Assembly (NCBI RefSeq): GCF_001894885.1
Contig: NZ_BCXB01000018.1
Location: 1 to 64,000, forward strand
Reading direction: 5' to 3'
Length of the DNA stretch: 64,000 nucleotides
From: Rhodococcus marinonascens NBRC 14363
GTDB lineage: Bacteria; Actinomycetota; Actinomycetes; Mycobacteriales; Mycobacteriaceae
Made by a program: the position numbers and the translations under genes. The notes beneath the pieces were generated by a model. The model made no database searches. It was given only the letters and a program-made list of their open reading frames with translations, and was not told the DNA's origin. This document shows positions 39,158 to 48,423 of this stretch, piece after piece. The stretch's first letter is position 1. Each line of letters starts with the position of its first letter.

Positions 39158-40000
39158 TCAGAAGGGCGTGGGGATCCAGTGCAGTGGCTGTGTCGGCGCG
39201 CGGTAGCCGTGCGGGCGCTGCCGCCCGGGCAGCGCGATGTCGGAGTATTCGAGCGGGGCGTAGGGCACCTGGCTCAGCAGGTGACTGATGATGTTGAGCC
39301 GACCGCGCTTCTTGTCGTCGGTGACCGCGACGTACCACGGCGCCCAGCCTGTGTCGGTGAGTCGGAACATCTCGTCCCGTGCTCGCGAGTAGTCGTACCA
39401 GCGGCTGTAGGACTTCAGGTCCAGGTCCGACAGCTTCCAAATCTTCCGCGGGTCGTCGATCCGGCTCTGCAGGCGCAGCGTCTGCTGCTCTTCGCTCACC
39501 TCCAGCCAGTACTTCAGCAGGATGATGCCCGAGTCGACGATCGCGCGTTCTACCCCCGGGGCGCGCTGGAGAAATTGCTGCGTTTCCGCCTCGGTGCAGA
39601 AGCCCATAACCCGTTCGACCCCGGCCCGGTTGTACCAACTGCGGTCGAAGATGACGACCTCCCCGCCGGCCGGGAGATGCGATATGTACCGCTGCCAGTA
39701 CATCTGCGACTTCTCGCGATCCGTCGGGGCGGGCAAGGCGACTACACGGAACACGCGCGGACTGACCCGCTCGGTGATCGCCTTGATGACGCCCCCCTTC
39801 CCTGCGGTGTCGCGACCCTCGAACACGATGCAGATCCTTGCCCCGGACGATTTCACCCACTCCTGCAACGCGACGAGTTCGGTGTGGAGCGGACGGAGTA
39901 GGCGGCGGTACTCCTTGTTCTTCATCGGTGTGTCGGGCTCAGCAGCGTCTGTCCGGGACAGGTCGAACCCAGACGTCTCGTGCTTCGTATTCTTTCCCAC
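39158..40000 (-). CDS. ppk2: Polyphosphate kinase 2
   Basis: A 280-residue PPK2-family kinase that moves phosphate between polyphosphate and nucleoside diphosphates. Walker A is FEGRDTAGKGG near residue 62, Walker B is VVIFDRSWYNRAG near 117, and the lid region holds RIDDPRKIWKLSDLDL near 182. It is a single-domain form. It is the first gene of a probable two-gene operon with the P-type ATPase; polyphosphate as an energy source or as a cation store is an attractive link but is inference. Confidence 0.93.
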   Translation of the reverse strand: MGKNTKHETSGFDLSRTDAAEPDTPMKNKEYRRLLRPLHTELVALQEWVKSSGARICIVFEGRDTAGKGGVIKAITERVSPRVFRVVALPAPTDREKSQMYWQRYISHLPAGGEVVIFDRSWYNRAGVERVMGFCTEAETQQFLQRAPGVERAIVDSGIILLKYWLEVSEEQQTLRLQSRIDDPRKIWKLSDLDLKSYSRWYDYSRARDEMFRLTDTGWAPWYVAVTDDKKRGRLNIISHLLSQVPYAPLEYSDIALPGRQRPHGYRAPTQPLHWIPTPF

Positions 40001-40273
40001 GGCTCTCTCCAGGCGGCCGAATAGTCAGGCCCGGTTCGGGTTCCAGGCAATGTCGCCAAGATCACCACGACGTCGAGGGCGTGGATGAGCGTTGGATGTG
40101 CGCGCCACGACTCCTTGATCGACTGATGAATACCCCGACATGGCGGTTCCCTTCTTCACAGCAGCGTGAACCGGGTCTCCTGTCCATTATTCGTCTCGCG
40201 TCGCCGTGTCGGGGCAGAATCCGCAGTTTCGACGACCCGGTCCCCTGGAAAGCGTTCTAGGGGCAGATGGTCG

Positions 40274-40525
40274 TCACCGCGGCTGGGCGAGCATGAATCG
40301 CAGGTACTCGAAGATCCGCCCGTCGACGATCTCGGCCCTCAGCGGCGGATGGGTGTTCAAGTCGTAGAGCAGGTTCAGCATCAGCACCGGGTCGACGTCG
40401 AAGTGCTGGAACGGCAGCTCGACCTTCGATCGTGTCGGTGAAACGAACAGCATGGTCAACCTACCGAGCAGCCCGGACGGGAATCGCACTGGTCTCGCTC
40501 CCGGAATGAGGTCGAGGCGAATCAT
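40274..40525 (-). CDS. Hypothetical protein, 83 residues
   Basis: Unrecognised. The frame MIRLDLIPGARPVRFPSGLL to EYLRFMLAQPR has the third-position GC bias expected of real genes here and a coherent hydrophobic pattern (FDVDPVLMLNLLYDLN). It has no strong ribosome-binding site. Its start overlaps by two bases, on the opposite strand, the start of the DUF2975-like fragment, so at most weak divergent promoters fit and one of the two starts may be wrong. Confidence 0.4.
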   Translation of the reverse strand: MIRLDLIPGARPVRFPSGLLGRLTMLFVSPTRSKVELPFQHFDVDPVLMLNLLYDLNTHPPLRAEIVDGRIFEYLRFMLAQPR

Positions 40526-40685
40526 GTCCACCCGGCCGCGACTCGGCGACAGCGTTGGGGCAGCCAGCGCGCCGTTCGGCACAGAGCTCTGGTTCACCCT
40601 CGCGGCCTCGATGGTGCTGTTCGCCATCGCGATCGTGCTCCGGTTCGGCGCGCGCATGGCCCGCGATCAGGAAGGGCTCATCTGA
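40524..40685 (+). pseudogene. Truncated DUF2975-type membrane protein
   Basis: About 53 residues: one hydrophobic segment (LWFTLAASMVLFAIAIVLRF) followed by GARMARDQEGLI, which matches the C-terminal helix and tail of DUF2975 proteins. The family normally has four membrane segments and about 160-190 residues, so the first three appear lost. Its stop overlaps the start of an XRE regulator (TGATG), the usual partner. It may be a decayed gene or a minimal derivative. Confidence 0.5.
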
Positions 40686-40930
40686 TGCCGCCCGAACTCG
40701 AGCACTCGGTGCGCTGCCACCTCGACGAACTGCTAGCCGAGCGTGCCATGACTCTGGCAGCCCTGTCGGAGCGTGTCGGAGTGAGCGTGGCGAACCTGTC
40801 GGTGCTCAAGAACGACCGCGCCAGAGCCATCCGATTCTCCACGTCGACTGCGATCTGCCACGTACTGCAGTGTTCGGTCGGCGATCTGTTCTCCGTCGAT
40901 CCACCGTCCCCGACGACGGAAGATCGATGA
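40685..40930 (+). CDS. XRE-family helix-turn-helix regulator (YozG type)
   Basis: An 81-residue DNA-binding protein made almost only of a Cro/CI helix-turn-helix: MTLAALSERVGVSVANLSVL then KNDRARAIRFSTSTAICHVL, ending CSVGDLFSVDPP. This short type is regularly paired with DUF2975 membrane proteins, as here, with overlapping stop and start codons. Targets are unknown. Confidence 0.8.
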   Translation: MPPELEHSVRCHLDELLAERAMTLAALSERVGVSVANLSVLKNDRARAIRFSTSTAICHVLQCSVGDLFSVDPPSPTTEDR

Positions 40931-40970
40931 CTCTCAGAAGTCAGAGTTGCACTCGTCGGCCACGCGAGCG

Positions 40971-42002
40971 TCAGCGCCGGTACGCCTCGCTCTGAGCGCC
41001 GACCAGGTCGACCAGGTCCCGCTGCGCAAGGTTGATATCGATCTGATGCAGTCCCCAGTTCGCGGCCGGGATTGCCGGCAACAGGTCGGCGCCGGGTCCG
41101 TCGACCATGAGCACGTGCGGCCCGTCGCCGCCGGTGCACTGAGCGCGGAATCCGTCCACATTGTGGCCCAATATGATCCCGTGGATAGGGGCGTCGGCGT
41201 TGTCACTCAGCGACCCTGGATTAGTGCACAACACCTCGTACTCGGGTCCGAACGGAAGGCTCGCTCTGCCGCTGGCCGACTGGGGTGCCAGGCCGAACTT
41301 GGTGTCGGCCGGCGCGGTGGTCGAGTATGCCGAGTAGGCGACCACGCAGCCGGTCTGCGTCGGGTCCGTGCACGCCGGCACGGAAGCGAAGTCGCCGCCA
41401 ATCCCTTCACCCTTGCGGACCAGTACGTTTCCGCCGATCAGGAGCGCCGAAACCAGTTGCGACTGGACCGGCTCACCTTCGATGCGATTGCGGATCAACT
41501 CCCGCAGCATGTAGCTGCCCTGGGAGTGTCCGATGAGGACCACACCACGTCCGTCGTTGTGGTTGGCAAGATAGTCTTCCCAGGCATGTTCGATGTCGTC
41601 GTACGCGAGATCCGCTGCTGCACTGCGCTCCTGCGGCGTCCCGGTGAACAGTGCGCGCAGCGTGCTCTGCCGATACACCGGCGCCCACACGTTGCAGTTC
41701 TCGCCGAAGGGTTCGGCCTGCAAGCGGGCGACCGCGCGCAGCTCGGGCGAGGCGTCGAAGTTGGCGTTCGCGGTCTGCTGCAGCGACGCGGTGGGATAGA
41801 CGTAGAAGCAGTCGATCGGTGCGCCGGACCGGCCGCCGCACGGATCGTCGGCCTGACCGGGCCTGCACAGCCAGGTCGTTGTGGATCCCGATGCCGGTTC
41901 GGCCGAGACAGGCGGGGCCGCGACTGCAACGAGTACCGCGACCAGCGCACTCCAGAGAAGAACGAGGCTGCCAGTGGGGCGGGCACGACCGAAGATCGAC
42001 AT
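40971..42002 (-). CDS. Exported DUF3089-family esterase
   Basis: A 343-residue alpha/beta-hydrolase. A signal peptide (SLVLLWSALVAVLVAVAAPP, cleavage near VSAEPA) is followed by WLCRPGQADDPCGG and DCFYVYPTASLQ, which identify DUF3089. The nucleophile Ser is in VVLIGHSQGSYML near residue 175; a candidate acid is in HVLMVDGPGADLL and the catalytic His in NWGLHQIDINLAQ. Paired Cys suggest extracellular disulfides. Substrate is unknown, probably a short-chain or lipid ester. It converges with the XRE gene. Confidence 0.82.
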   Translation of the reverse strand: MSIFGRARPTGSLVLLWSALVAVLVAVAAPPVSAEPASGSTTTWLCRPGQADDPCGGRSGAPIDCFYVYPTASLQQTANANFDASPELRAVARLQAEPFGENCNVWAPVYRQSTLRALFTGTPQERSAAADLAYDDIEHAWEDYLANHNDGRGVVLIGHSQGSYMLRELIRNRIEGEPVQSQLVSALLIGGNVLVRKGEGIGGDFASVPACTDPTQTGCVVAYSAYSTTAPADTKFGLAPQSASGRASLPFGPEYEVLCTNPGSLSDNADAPIHGIILGHNVDGFRAQCTGGDGPHVLMVDGPGADLLPAIPAANWGLHQIDINLAQRDLVDLVGAQSEAYRR

Positions 42003-42171
42003 GGATGCAGACGCTAACAGAGGTGGACCGATCCCAGCATGAACACCCGCCGACAACACGCGAAAGTCCCGCTGTGTGAGCTAAAGTCTCACATCGATCG
42101 TCTCGGCCGGCAGCGAGAGATCAATACGCGACCGCGGCCACCCCCGCACGGCCCATTCTGCGGTTACCGAA

Positions 42172-42597
42172 TCATGCTGCGGATACCGACTTGGTGTCCC
42201 AGGTGGAGACAGCCCAGATCACGACCACGTCGAGCGCGATGATCAGAACCGACCACAGCGGGTAGTAGGGCAGCCACAGGAAGTTTGCGAGGATCGACAA
42301 CGAGGCGATGCCGATGGCCGCGATGCGAGCCCACGTGGCACCGGTCATCAGACCAATCGCACTGATGGCGAGAAGGACACCGAGAGCGATGTGGGCCCAG
42401 CCCCACGCGGTGGTATCGAACTGATAGGTGTACTCGACGCCGATGACCAGCAGATCGTCGGAGGCAACCGCGGCGATGCCCTGAAAGAACGAGATCACGC
42501 CGAGTGTCAGCAGCAAGATTGCTGCCGCAATGGACGTTCCTGCTGCAATACCCTGTTTGACAGGGCTGTCCGTACCGGACTCCGGGTTGGTCGTCAT
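42172..42597 (-). CDS. DUF7144-family four-helix membrane protein
   Basis: A 141-residue membrane protein with four hydrophobic segments: AAAILLLTLGVISFFQGIAA, AWGWAHIALGVLLAISAIGL, ARIAAIGIASLSILANFLWL and SVLIIALDVVVIWAVSTW. The YTYQFDTTAWGWAHIALGVL pattern is typical of DUF7144. Function is unknown. GAAGGG lies seven bases upstream of the chosen ATG. It is divergent from the alkylsulfatase gene, and the shared upstream region has three copies of a 10-base motif. Confidence 0.8.
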   Translation of the reverse strand: MTTNPESGTDSPVKQGIAAGTSIAAAILLLTLGVISFFQGIAAVASDDLLVIGVEYTYQFDTTAWGWAHIALGVLLAISAIGLMTGATWARIAAIGIASLSILANFLWLPYYPLWSVLIIALDVVVIWAVSTWDTKSVSAA

Positions 42598-42633
42598 GTC
42601 CATGCCCTTCTCGAAAGTGTGATAGCGAACAGT

Positions 42634-42705
42634 CACATCATCCGACGTCGCAGAAATCGCCACATCATCCTCGCCGGGTGATCCTCATCTTCAACGGATG
42701 ATGTG
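42634..42705. promoter_or_regulatory. Triplicated 10-bp motif in a divergent promoter region
   Basis: CACATCATCC occurs at 42634 and 42661 in one orientation and as GGATGATGTG at 42696 in the other. The last two form an inverted repeat with a 25-base spacer. The location between divergent DUF7144 and alkylsulfatase genes suggests an operator for a shared regulator. Confidence 0.5.
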
Positions 42706-42832
42706 CCCCCACAGACCTGGTGCCAGAGTCTGAATCGAGTATCTCGGGTGCCGACGACCCACACCGTGGTGTCGGCTCCATTTCCTCTTTACCCAGCCCA
42801 CTCGCTTACCCAGCCCAGTCGAAAGAAGGAAC

Positions 42833-44641
42833 ATGACACCCGATTTCTCGGACATCACCGACTTCGAGGATGCGAACCGCGGCTTCGTCGACCGACTCGA
42901 CCCGTGCACCGTCACGGACGAGGACGGTCGCGTCGTCTGGGACATGCAGGAGTATTCGTTCCTGGCCGGTGACTGCCCGGACACGGCCGACCCGAGCCTC
43001 TGGCGGCAGTCTCAGCTGTGCGCGAAGGACGGCCTGTACGAGGTGACCGAGGGCATTTATCAGGTGCGCGGCCTCGATCTGTCCAACATGACGATCGTCG
43101 AGGGCGAAGCCGGTGTGATCGTCATCGATCCACTGATCTCGCGGGAGACCGCGGCTGCCGGGCTGGCTCTGTATCGGCGTAATCGAGGCTATCGGCCTGT
43201 CACCGGGGTGATCTACACCCACTCGCACGCCGACCATTTCGGGGGCGTCAAAGGCGTTCTGCCGAACGGCCGCGGGGACGTTCCGATCCTCGCCCCGGAA
43301 GGGTTTCTCGAACACGCCATCTCTGAGAACATTTATGCCGGGGCAGCAATGAGCAGGCGGGCCTCCTACATGTACGGCGCCATGCTCCCGAAGGGACCGG
43401 ACGGACACCTGAGTGCGGGTCTGGGAACCACCACGTCGACCGGGGTTCCCGGACTGCTTCCGCCCACTGTCGACATCACACACACTGGCCAGGTGGAGAT
43501 CCTGGACGGTATCCGGATCATCTTCCAGATGACACCCGGCACGGAGGCGCCCGCGGAGATGAACTTCCTGTTCGCCGACCAACGAGCACTGTGCATGGCG
43601 GAGAACGCCACTCACAACATGCACAATCTACTGACGCTGCGGGGTGCTCTGGTCCGGGATCCCCGAACGTGGTCACGCTACCTCGACCAGGCCATCGAGA
43701 TGTTCGACGGCGACTACGACGTCGCGTTCGCGTCTCACCACTGGCCGACGTGGGGGCGCGACCGCGTAGTCACGTACCTGTCACAACAACGCGACCTTTA
43801 CCAGTACCTGCACGACCAGACGTTGCGCATGCTGAATACGGGCATGACCGGCATCGAGATCGCCGAAGACTTCCCCTTGCCACCGGCACTCGAATCAGCC
43901 TGGCATGCAAGAGGATACTACGGATCGGTCAGCCACAACGTGAAAGCCATCTACCAGCGCTACATGGGCTGGTTCGACGGCAACCCGTCGTCGCTGTGGC
44001 AGCACCCACCCGAAGACGCCGCTACCAGGTACGTGGAATGCATGGGTGGACAGGACGAGGTCCGGACGAAGGCGAAGCAGTACTTCGACGAGGGTGATCT
44101 CCGGTTCGCCGCCGAACTCCTCAAGCACGCCGTGTTCGCCGACCCGTCGGACGGTGAGGCCAAAGAGTTGCTCGCCCGCACCTACCAGCGACTCGGGTTC
44201 GGTTCGGAGAACGCGACGTGGCGTAACTTCTACCTCACCGGCGCCCTCGAATTGCGCGGCGGCATCGTTCCGCCCCCACTCCAGACCGTCGCGGTCGACA
44301 TGCTGGGAGCGCTCACCATCGATCAGATCTTCGACTCGATGGCCCTGCGTATCAACGGCCCCCGTGCATGGGACAAGTCCCTCGTCGCCGAGTGGCATTT
44401 CACCGACCCTGAAGCGCACTACCGTACGACGCTGTCCAACGGCGCACTCATTCAGACAGTCTCGCCGAGGACCTCGGTGCAAGCGGATGTCACTCTGACA
44501 TTGACGAAGATGCAGCTAGTCGGACTGTTCACCGGCAAGGGAGCTGAGGGGATCCAAGTAACGGGTGATCCGTCGAAGCTTCTCGTCCTCACGGAACTGC
44601 TCGACGTACCCGACCCCGCGTTCCCAATCGTCACACCTTAA
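42833..44641 (+). CDS. Alkylsulfatase of the zinc-dependent SdsA/BDS1 type
   Basis: A 602-residue type III sulfatase that would release sulfate from primary alkyl sulfates such as dodecyl sulfate. The metallo-beta-lactamase core has THSHADHFGG near residue 125 and ENATHNMHNLLTLRGA near 260, which distinguish SdsA-type enzymes from lactamases. A dimerisation region (400-500) and a C-terminal SCP2-like domain (about 505-600, TLTLTKMQLVGLFTG) follow. No signal peptide is seen. It should act independently of the formylglycine-generating enzyme. A MalT-like regulator follows on the same strand. Confidence 0.92.
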   Translation: MTPDFSDITDFEDANRGFVDRLDPCTVTDEDGRVVWDMQEYSFLAGDCPDTADPSLWRQSQLCAKDGLYEVTEGIYQVRGLDLSNMTIVEGEAGVIVIDPLISRETAAAGLALYRRNRGYRPVTGVIYTHSHADHFGGVKGVLPNGRGDVPILAPEGFLEHAISENIYAGAAMSRRASYMYGAMLPKGPDGHLSAGLGTTTSTGVPGLLPPTVDITHTGQVEILDGIRIIFQMTPGTEAPAEMNFLFADQRALCMAENATHNMHNLLTLRGALVRDPRTWSRYLDQAIEMFDGDYDVAFASHHWPTWGRDRVVTYLSQQRDLYQYLHDQTLRMLNTGMTGIEIAEDFPLPPALESAWHARGYYGSVSHNVKAIYQRYMGWFDGNPSSLWQHPPEDAATRYVECMGGQDEVRTKAKQYFDEGDLRFAAELLKHAVFADPSDGEAKELLARTYQRLGFGSENATWRNFYLTGALELRGGIVPPPLQTVAVDMLGALTIDQIFDSMALRINGPRAWDKSLVAEWHFTDPEAHYRTTLSNGALIQTVSPRTSVQADVTLTLTKMQLVGLFTGKGAEGIQVTGDPSKLLVLTELLDVPDPAFPIVTP

Positions 44642-44808
44642 ACGTTCACCCCCCCGCAACATCGGAGCCACGAGGCCCGATGTCGCGGGGCGCGTTCACG
44701 CACGCAACCCAGCACCCACTCGCTAAAATCACCCATACCGACCGTCGAGGTCGGTAATCGGTGCTTGTCGAAGATCGTTTCTCGGTCCAGCGAGAATTGG
44801 AGGTCTGC

Positions 44809-47454
44809 GTGACGGCAGTACATGTCGGCGAGTTTGATCGGAACACTCGAATACCTTCCGGTGCCCGGGGACGAACGGTCACCCGTACCCGCCTGCACAC
44901 TTTGCTCACCGCAGCTCTTGTCGACGATGCCCACCCATATTCGGTTGCGCTGGTCTGTGCGCCGGCGGGGTCGGGCAAGACGCGCGCTGTGGCCGACTGG
45001 GCGCGAGAAATACTCGCCACCGGACGCACTCCCACAATTGCCTGGCTCACGATCGAGGAGAGGTGCAACGATCTTGAGGGCGTCCACCGGACGATTCTGC
45101 GGTCCCTCGCAGAGACAGGGAATCCTGGGCTGCAGAAGTCATGCGAAGAACTCGATTCCACGTCACCCGACTTCGGCACACAATTGTCGGCGGCGTTGAA
45201 CGAACTGGCCGAAAACATCTGGATAGTGATCGACGACGCCCATCTCCTGCTCGACGCCGACGTTCTCGCCGACCTCGAGGCATTCATGCGCTGGCAACCT
45301 CCGATGCTCCGAACGATCGTCTGCGGACGCTTCGAACCACCGCTGGCACTGCAGCGGCTTCGTCTGGACGGCAAGCTCTTCACGATCACGGCTCGAGATC
45401 TTGCCTTTACGCCCGACGAGGCGACCGAGATGCTCGCAGAACACGACGTTCGACTCAACGTGGACGATCTGGACGCCCTCATGGATCGCAGTGAAGGATG
45501 GGCGGCCGGAATACGGTTGGCAGGAATGTCTTTGGAAGGTCACCCAAATCCGAGCCAGTTGATCGCGGAGTTCACTGGTGACCGCCGGGCGGTGGCCGAC
45601 TATCTCATCGAGGAGGTTCTCTCCGGCCAGACCGACGACATGCGTGAATTCCTTCTGCGTACATCCGTACCCGCCTCGTTCACAGTCGAACTCGCGGAGA
45701 AGCTCACTGGATGTACAGACGCGCGCGCCAAGATCGACTGGCTCGAACACCATAATTTTCTGATCAGCCGAATCGCCAACTCCCCAACGCGGTATCGCTA
45801 TCATCCGCTGCTGCGGAGTTATCTCCGGGCGGAGATCAGCAGAATCGGTCACGTCGAGGTCGAACGCCTCGAACTGACAGTCGCCCGCTGGCACGATGAG
45901 TTCGGCGACTCCCTGCTCGCACTCGAACACGCCGTGAACTCCGGTGACCACGGCGAGATTGTGGCGCTCCTCGGCCGCTGTTCTCTATCCCTGATCGTAG
46001 ATGGTCATGGTGAAGCCGTGGACCGGCTTCTCGCGCGGGCGCCCCGCTCGTCGCAAGACCACGCGTCAGCGCGGTTGATCCGTGCCGCCGCAGCTCTGGC
46101 GGCCGGAAACGTCCCGGTTGCCACATCAACCCTCGATCTCCTCGACCGCAAGCGGTCGGGGATGCTGGTGGACGGCGCCACCGAGTCCCGACTGCACCTA
46201 CTGCTCCGCGAATCTCTCCGTGTCCAGACCGCTATTCAGGCAGGTGGCATCGACGATGCTCTGAAGCGACTTCGCAGCGTGGGCGTGGAATCTACCGGCG
46301 ATCCCGGACTCGACGCATTCGTCCTATTGCAGGAAGGGCGCGCGCTACTCTTCCTCGGACGAACCGACGAATCGGAGGATGTGCTCGCGAAAGCACTGGC
46401 CCACGCGCGACTCGGGGATGGCCCACTGAGCGTCATGTACTGCCTGGGAACTTTGGCGGCAATGGCGATGTCCCAGGGAGACGTGGTACGGGCGTCAGCG
46501 TTCGCGGACGAGGCGCTCTCGATCGGCCGAGACCATTCGGCGACCGAAGATCCGATGTTCCAGTTGGTGCGGCTCGTCGACTCCTGGTGCCGCTACGTTC
46601 GGTCCGACGGCGATGCCGCGACAATCGCCCTCGAATCCGCCGACGCGTTGCGCCACGCAAACACCGATGCCGCGCGATTCGCCGACGGCGTCGCTGCGCT
46701 GTTCGGTCTCGGCGGGTCTGAGCATCGGCACAAATTGGTGACGTCGTTGCACGCGGACAGTCCCCTGTCTTCTTCCCTGCCCGTGCCGCCTGGAATCCGA
46801 GCGGTGCTGCTGCCCGGAATCCAGTGCGCATACCTCACCGCAGGCGAGACCGGATGGGTGCGCGAACTGGTCACCGAAACGCATAAATTTCTCGGATCGA
46901 CCGGCGACACCGCACTCGTCGAGGCGATCGCCCATCTTCACGCTCACCGTCTCGATGCCGCCCAAAAATGGCTACAACCCGTCCTCGACGGTGATCTCGA
47001 GTGCGTCGCAGGAACCAATCTGATTGCGGCATGGCTCGTGGACGCCTCAATCGCGCATGCCCGTAAGCATGATTCACGCGCCCACCGCGCCCTGACTGAG
47101 GCGCTACGCCTTGCGGAGCCCCACTCTGTACTGCGACCATTCCACGACTGCGGATCACAGATTCGAGAGCTTCTCGTGCGGAGCACAGGCCGATTCGGGG
47201 TCCTCGAACCCTTCGCAGACCGACTGCGCGCATCGTTCCCGCGGGTGCAGAGCACCGCGTCCGAGATGTTGACTCGACGCGAACTGGAGCTCCTGATGGA
47301 GCTTCCGTCGTGGCGCACCGCGGAGCAGATCGCGGCCGACTTGTGCGTGTCGGTGAACACCGTGAAGACGCATCTGCGCGGGATTTACCGCAAACTCGGC
47401 GTCAGATCCCGCCGCGACGCCATCGGAGCGGCGCAGCGGAGCGGATTGCTCTGA
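44809..47454 (+). CDS. MalT-like LuxR-family transcriptional regulator (LAL type)
   Basis: An 881-residue STAND-type activator. The P-loop APAGSGKTRAVADWA lies near residue 58, the Walker B-like IWIVIDDAHLLLDADV near 140, then a winged-helix region (LLRTSVPASFTVELAEKLTG near 290), a TPR-like helical domain (about 370-780), and a C-terminal LuxR helix-turn-helix: MLTRRELELLMELPSWRTAE and SVNTVKTHLRGIYRKLGV. The GTG start was taken because GGAGG lies five bases upstream. It may control the alkylsulfatase gene just before it, since such regulators often sit beside their targets, but no binding site was identified. Confidence 0.88.
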   Translation: MTAVHVGEFDRNTRIPSGARGRTVTRTRLHTLLTAALVDDAHPYSVALVCAPAGSGKTRAVADWAREILATGRTPTIAWLTIEERCNDLEGVHRTILRSLAETGNPGLQKSCEELDSTSPDFGTQLSAALNELAENIWIVIDDAHLLLDADVLADLEAFMRWQPPMLRTIVCGRFEPPLALQRLRLDGKLFTITARDLAFTPDEATEMLAEHDVRLNVDDLDALMDRSEGWAAGIRLAGMSLEGHPNPSQLIAEFTGDRRAVADYLIEEVLSGQTDDMREFLLRTSVPASFTVELAEKLTGCTDARAKIDWLEHHNFLISRIANSPTRYRYHPLLRSYLRAEISRIGHVEVERLELTVARWHDEFGDSLLALEHAVNSGDHGEIVALLGRCSLSLIVDGHGEAVDRLLARAPRSSQDHASARLIRAAAALAAGNVPVATSTLDLLDRKRSGMLVDGATESRLHLLLRESLRVQTAIQAGGIDDALKRLRSVGVESTGDPGLDAFVLLQEGRALLFLGRTDESEDVLAKALAHARLGDGPLSVMYCLGTLAAMAMSQGDVVRASAFADEALSIGRDHSATEDPMFQLVRLVDSWCRYVRSDGDAATIALESADALRHANTDAARFADGVAALFGLGGSEHRHKLVTSLHADSPLSSSLPVPPGIRAVLLPGIQCAYLTAGETGWVRELVTETHKFLGSTGDTALVEAIAHLHAHRLDAAQKWLQPVLDGDLECVAGTNLIAAWLVDASIAHARKHDSRAHRALTEALRLAEPHSVLRPFHDCGSQIRELLVRSTGRFGVLEPFADRLRASFPRVQSTASEMLTRRELELLMELPSWRTAEQIAADLCVSVNTVKTHLRGIYRKLGVRSRRDAIGAAQRSGLL

Positions 47455-47558
47455 GCTGGTTCACCACTTGCGGGTGATGTACGAGTCGATTCGGTGGATC
47501 ACTCTGAGATTAACGGCTGACCGAGTTCTGGAAGACGATGCGAATGAAGGAGCCCGAC

Positions 47559-47792
47559 GTGGTACGTCCCGAATCGAGTTGGCCCGGCAACGTCAGGTAT
47601 ACCTTCCTGATCTCCGGCAGCCTCTCCGATCGGGTACTGGCCGCCTTCCCCGAGTTGGATGTCTCGGACGTGACGACCGGCGACACCACACTCTTCGGCC
47701 GGGTCGACGGCCCAACTGATCTCCGCGGCATGCTGGCCCGTTTCGACGCGCTGGGTCTGACCATCATCGAGATGCGGCGACTGCCGGACTGA
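47559..47792 (+). CDS. Small ACT-like hypothetical protein
   Basis: A 77-residue protein, VRYTFLISGSLSDRVLAAFP near the start and ARFDALGLTIIEMRRLPD at the end, with the alternating strand/helix pattern of a ferredoxin-like or ACT fold. It has no catalytic signature. GTG was chosen as start because AAGGAG lies six bases upstream; ATG codons five and seven codons earlier have poorer spacing. It follows the LuxR gene by about 100 bases. Confidence 0.6.
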   Translation: MVRPESSWPGNVRYTFLISGSLSDRVLAAFPELDVSDVTTGDTTLFGRVDGPTDLRGMLARFDALGLTIIEMRRLPD

Positions 47793-47810
47793 CCCGACGT
47801 GGTCGAGAGC

Positions 47811-48146
47811 TCAGGCCCGGCGCGCCCGGTCGAAGCCGAACGAGTCCGCTACAGCGTCGTCGACCGAACCGTTGTGGGCGTCGAGAAGTTCTGTGCGCTC
47901 ATTCGCGGACATCCCTCCCCAAATACCGTACGGTTCACCAACACTGAGCGCATGCTTCCGGCAGGGGGTTAGCACCGGACATCCGCGGCAGACAAGCTTG
48001 GCCTGCACGTCACGCATTGCACGGGCGCGGCCTCGTTCGCGATCGGGATGGAAGAAAACAGAAGACTCGCGACCGCGGCACGCGGCCTCCCTCTGCCAAT
48101 CCCACACCTCCGTGACCGGGGTGGGAAGGCTCAACCGATTGGACAT
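47811..48146 (-). CDS. WhiB-family iron-sulfur regulator, WhiB3-like
   Basis: A 111-residue WhiB protein with cluster ligands Cys23, Cys53, Cys56 and Cys62 and the turn GIWGGMSANER. The segments WQREAACRGRESSVFFHPDR and CRKHALSVGEPYG are close to WhiB3, which senses redox state and tunes lipid and polyketide synthesis in mycobacteria. The C-terminal basic tail expected for DNA contact is short (FDRARRA). The start has AAGGAG four bases upstream. Whether it is the WhiB3 ortholog or a paralog cannot be decided here. Confidence 0.9.
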   Translation of the reverse strand: MSNRLSLPTPVTEVWDWQREAACRGRESSVFFHPDRERGRARAMRDVQAKLVCRGCPVLTPCRKHALSVGEPYGIWGGMSANERTELLDAHNGSVDDAVADSFGFDRARRA

Positions 48147-48423
48147 CTCACTCCTTCAGATACTTGCCGGCCGTCCAGGGGGAGTTCCGGGGTGCGTTTC
48201 TGGGCCAGGTCAGCGACACCGACGTCGATGCCAATCATCAGGGCCATGATTCGTGTCCTCTTCAAGTCAGGCGAGTGAGGGGTGCCATTCCGAGAGTAGA
48301 GAACCTTTGAATTTTGATCAAACCACACTTACGCATTTTTGAGAACAAAGACCTTCGGGGCGTCCATTGGACAACGGTTGTGACTTCAGATGACGGTTGC
48401 CGCGAACATTCTGCCGCTCTGCG

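Noticed and set aside
39129-39860. A 240-residue N-terminal extension of the P-type ATPase
   Set aside because: That stretch is the out-of-frame shadow of ppk2; the ATG with AAGGAG gives the normal family length.
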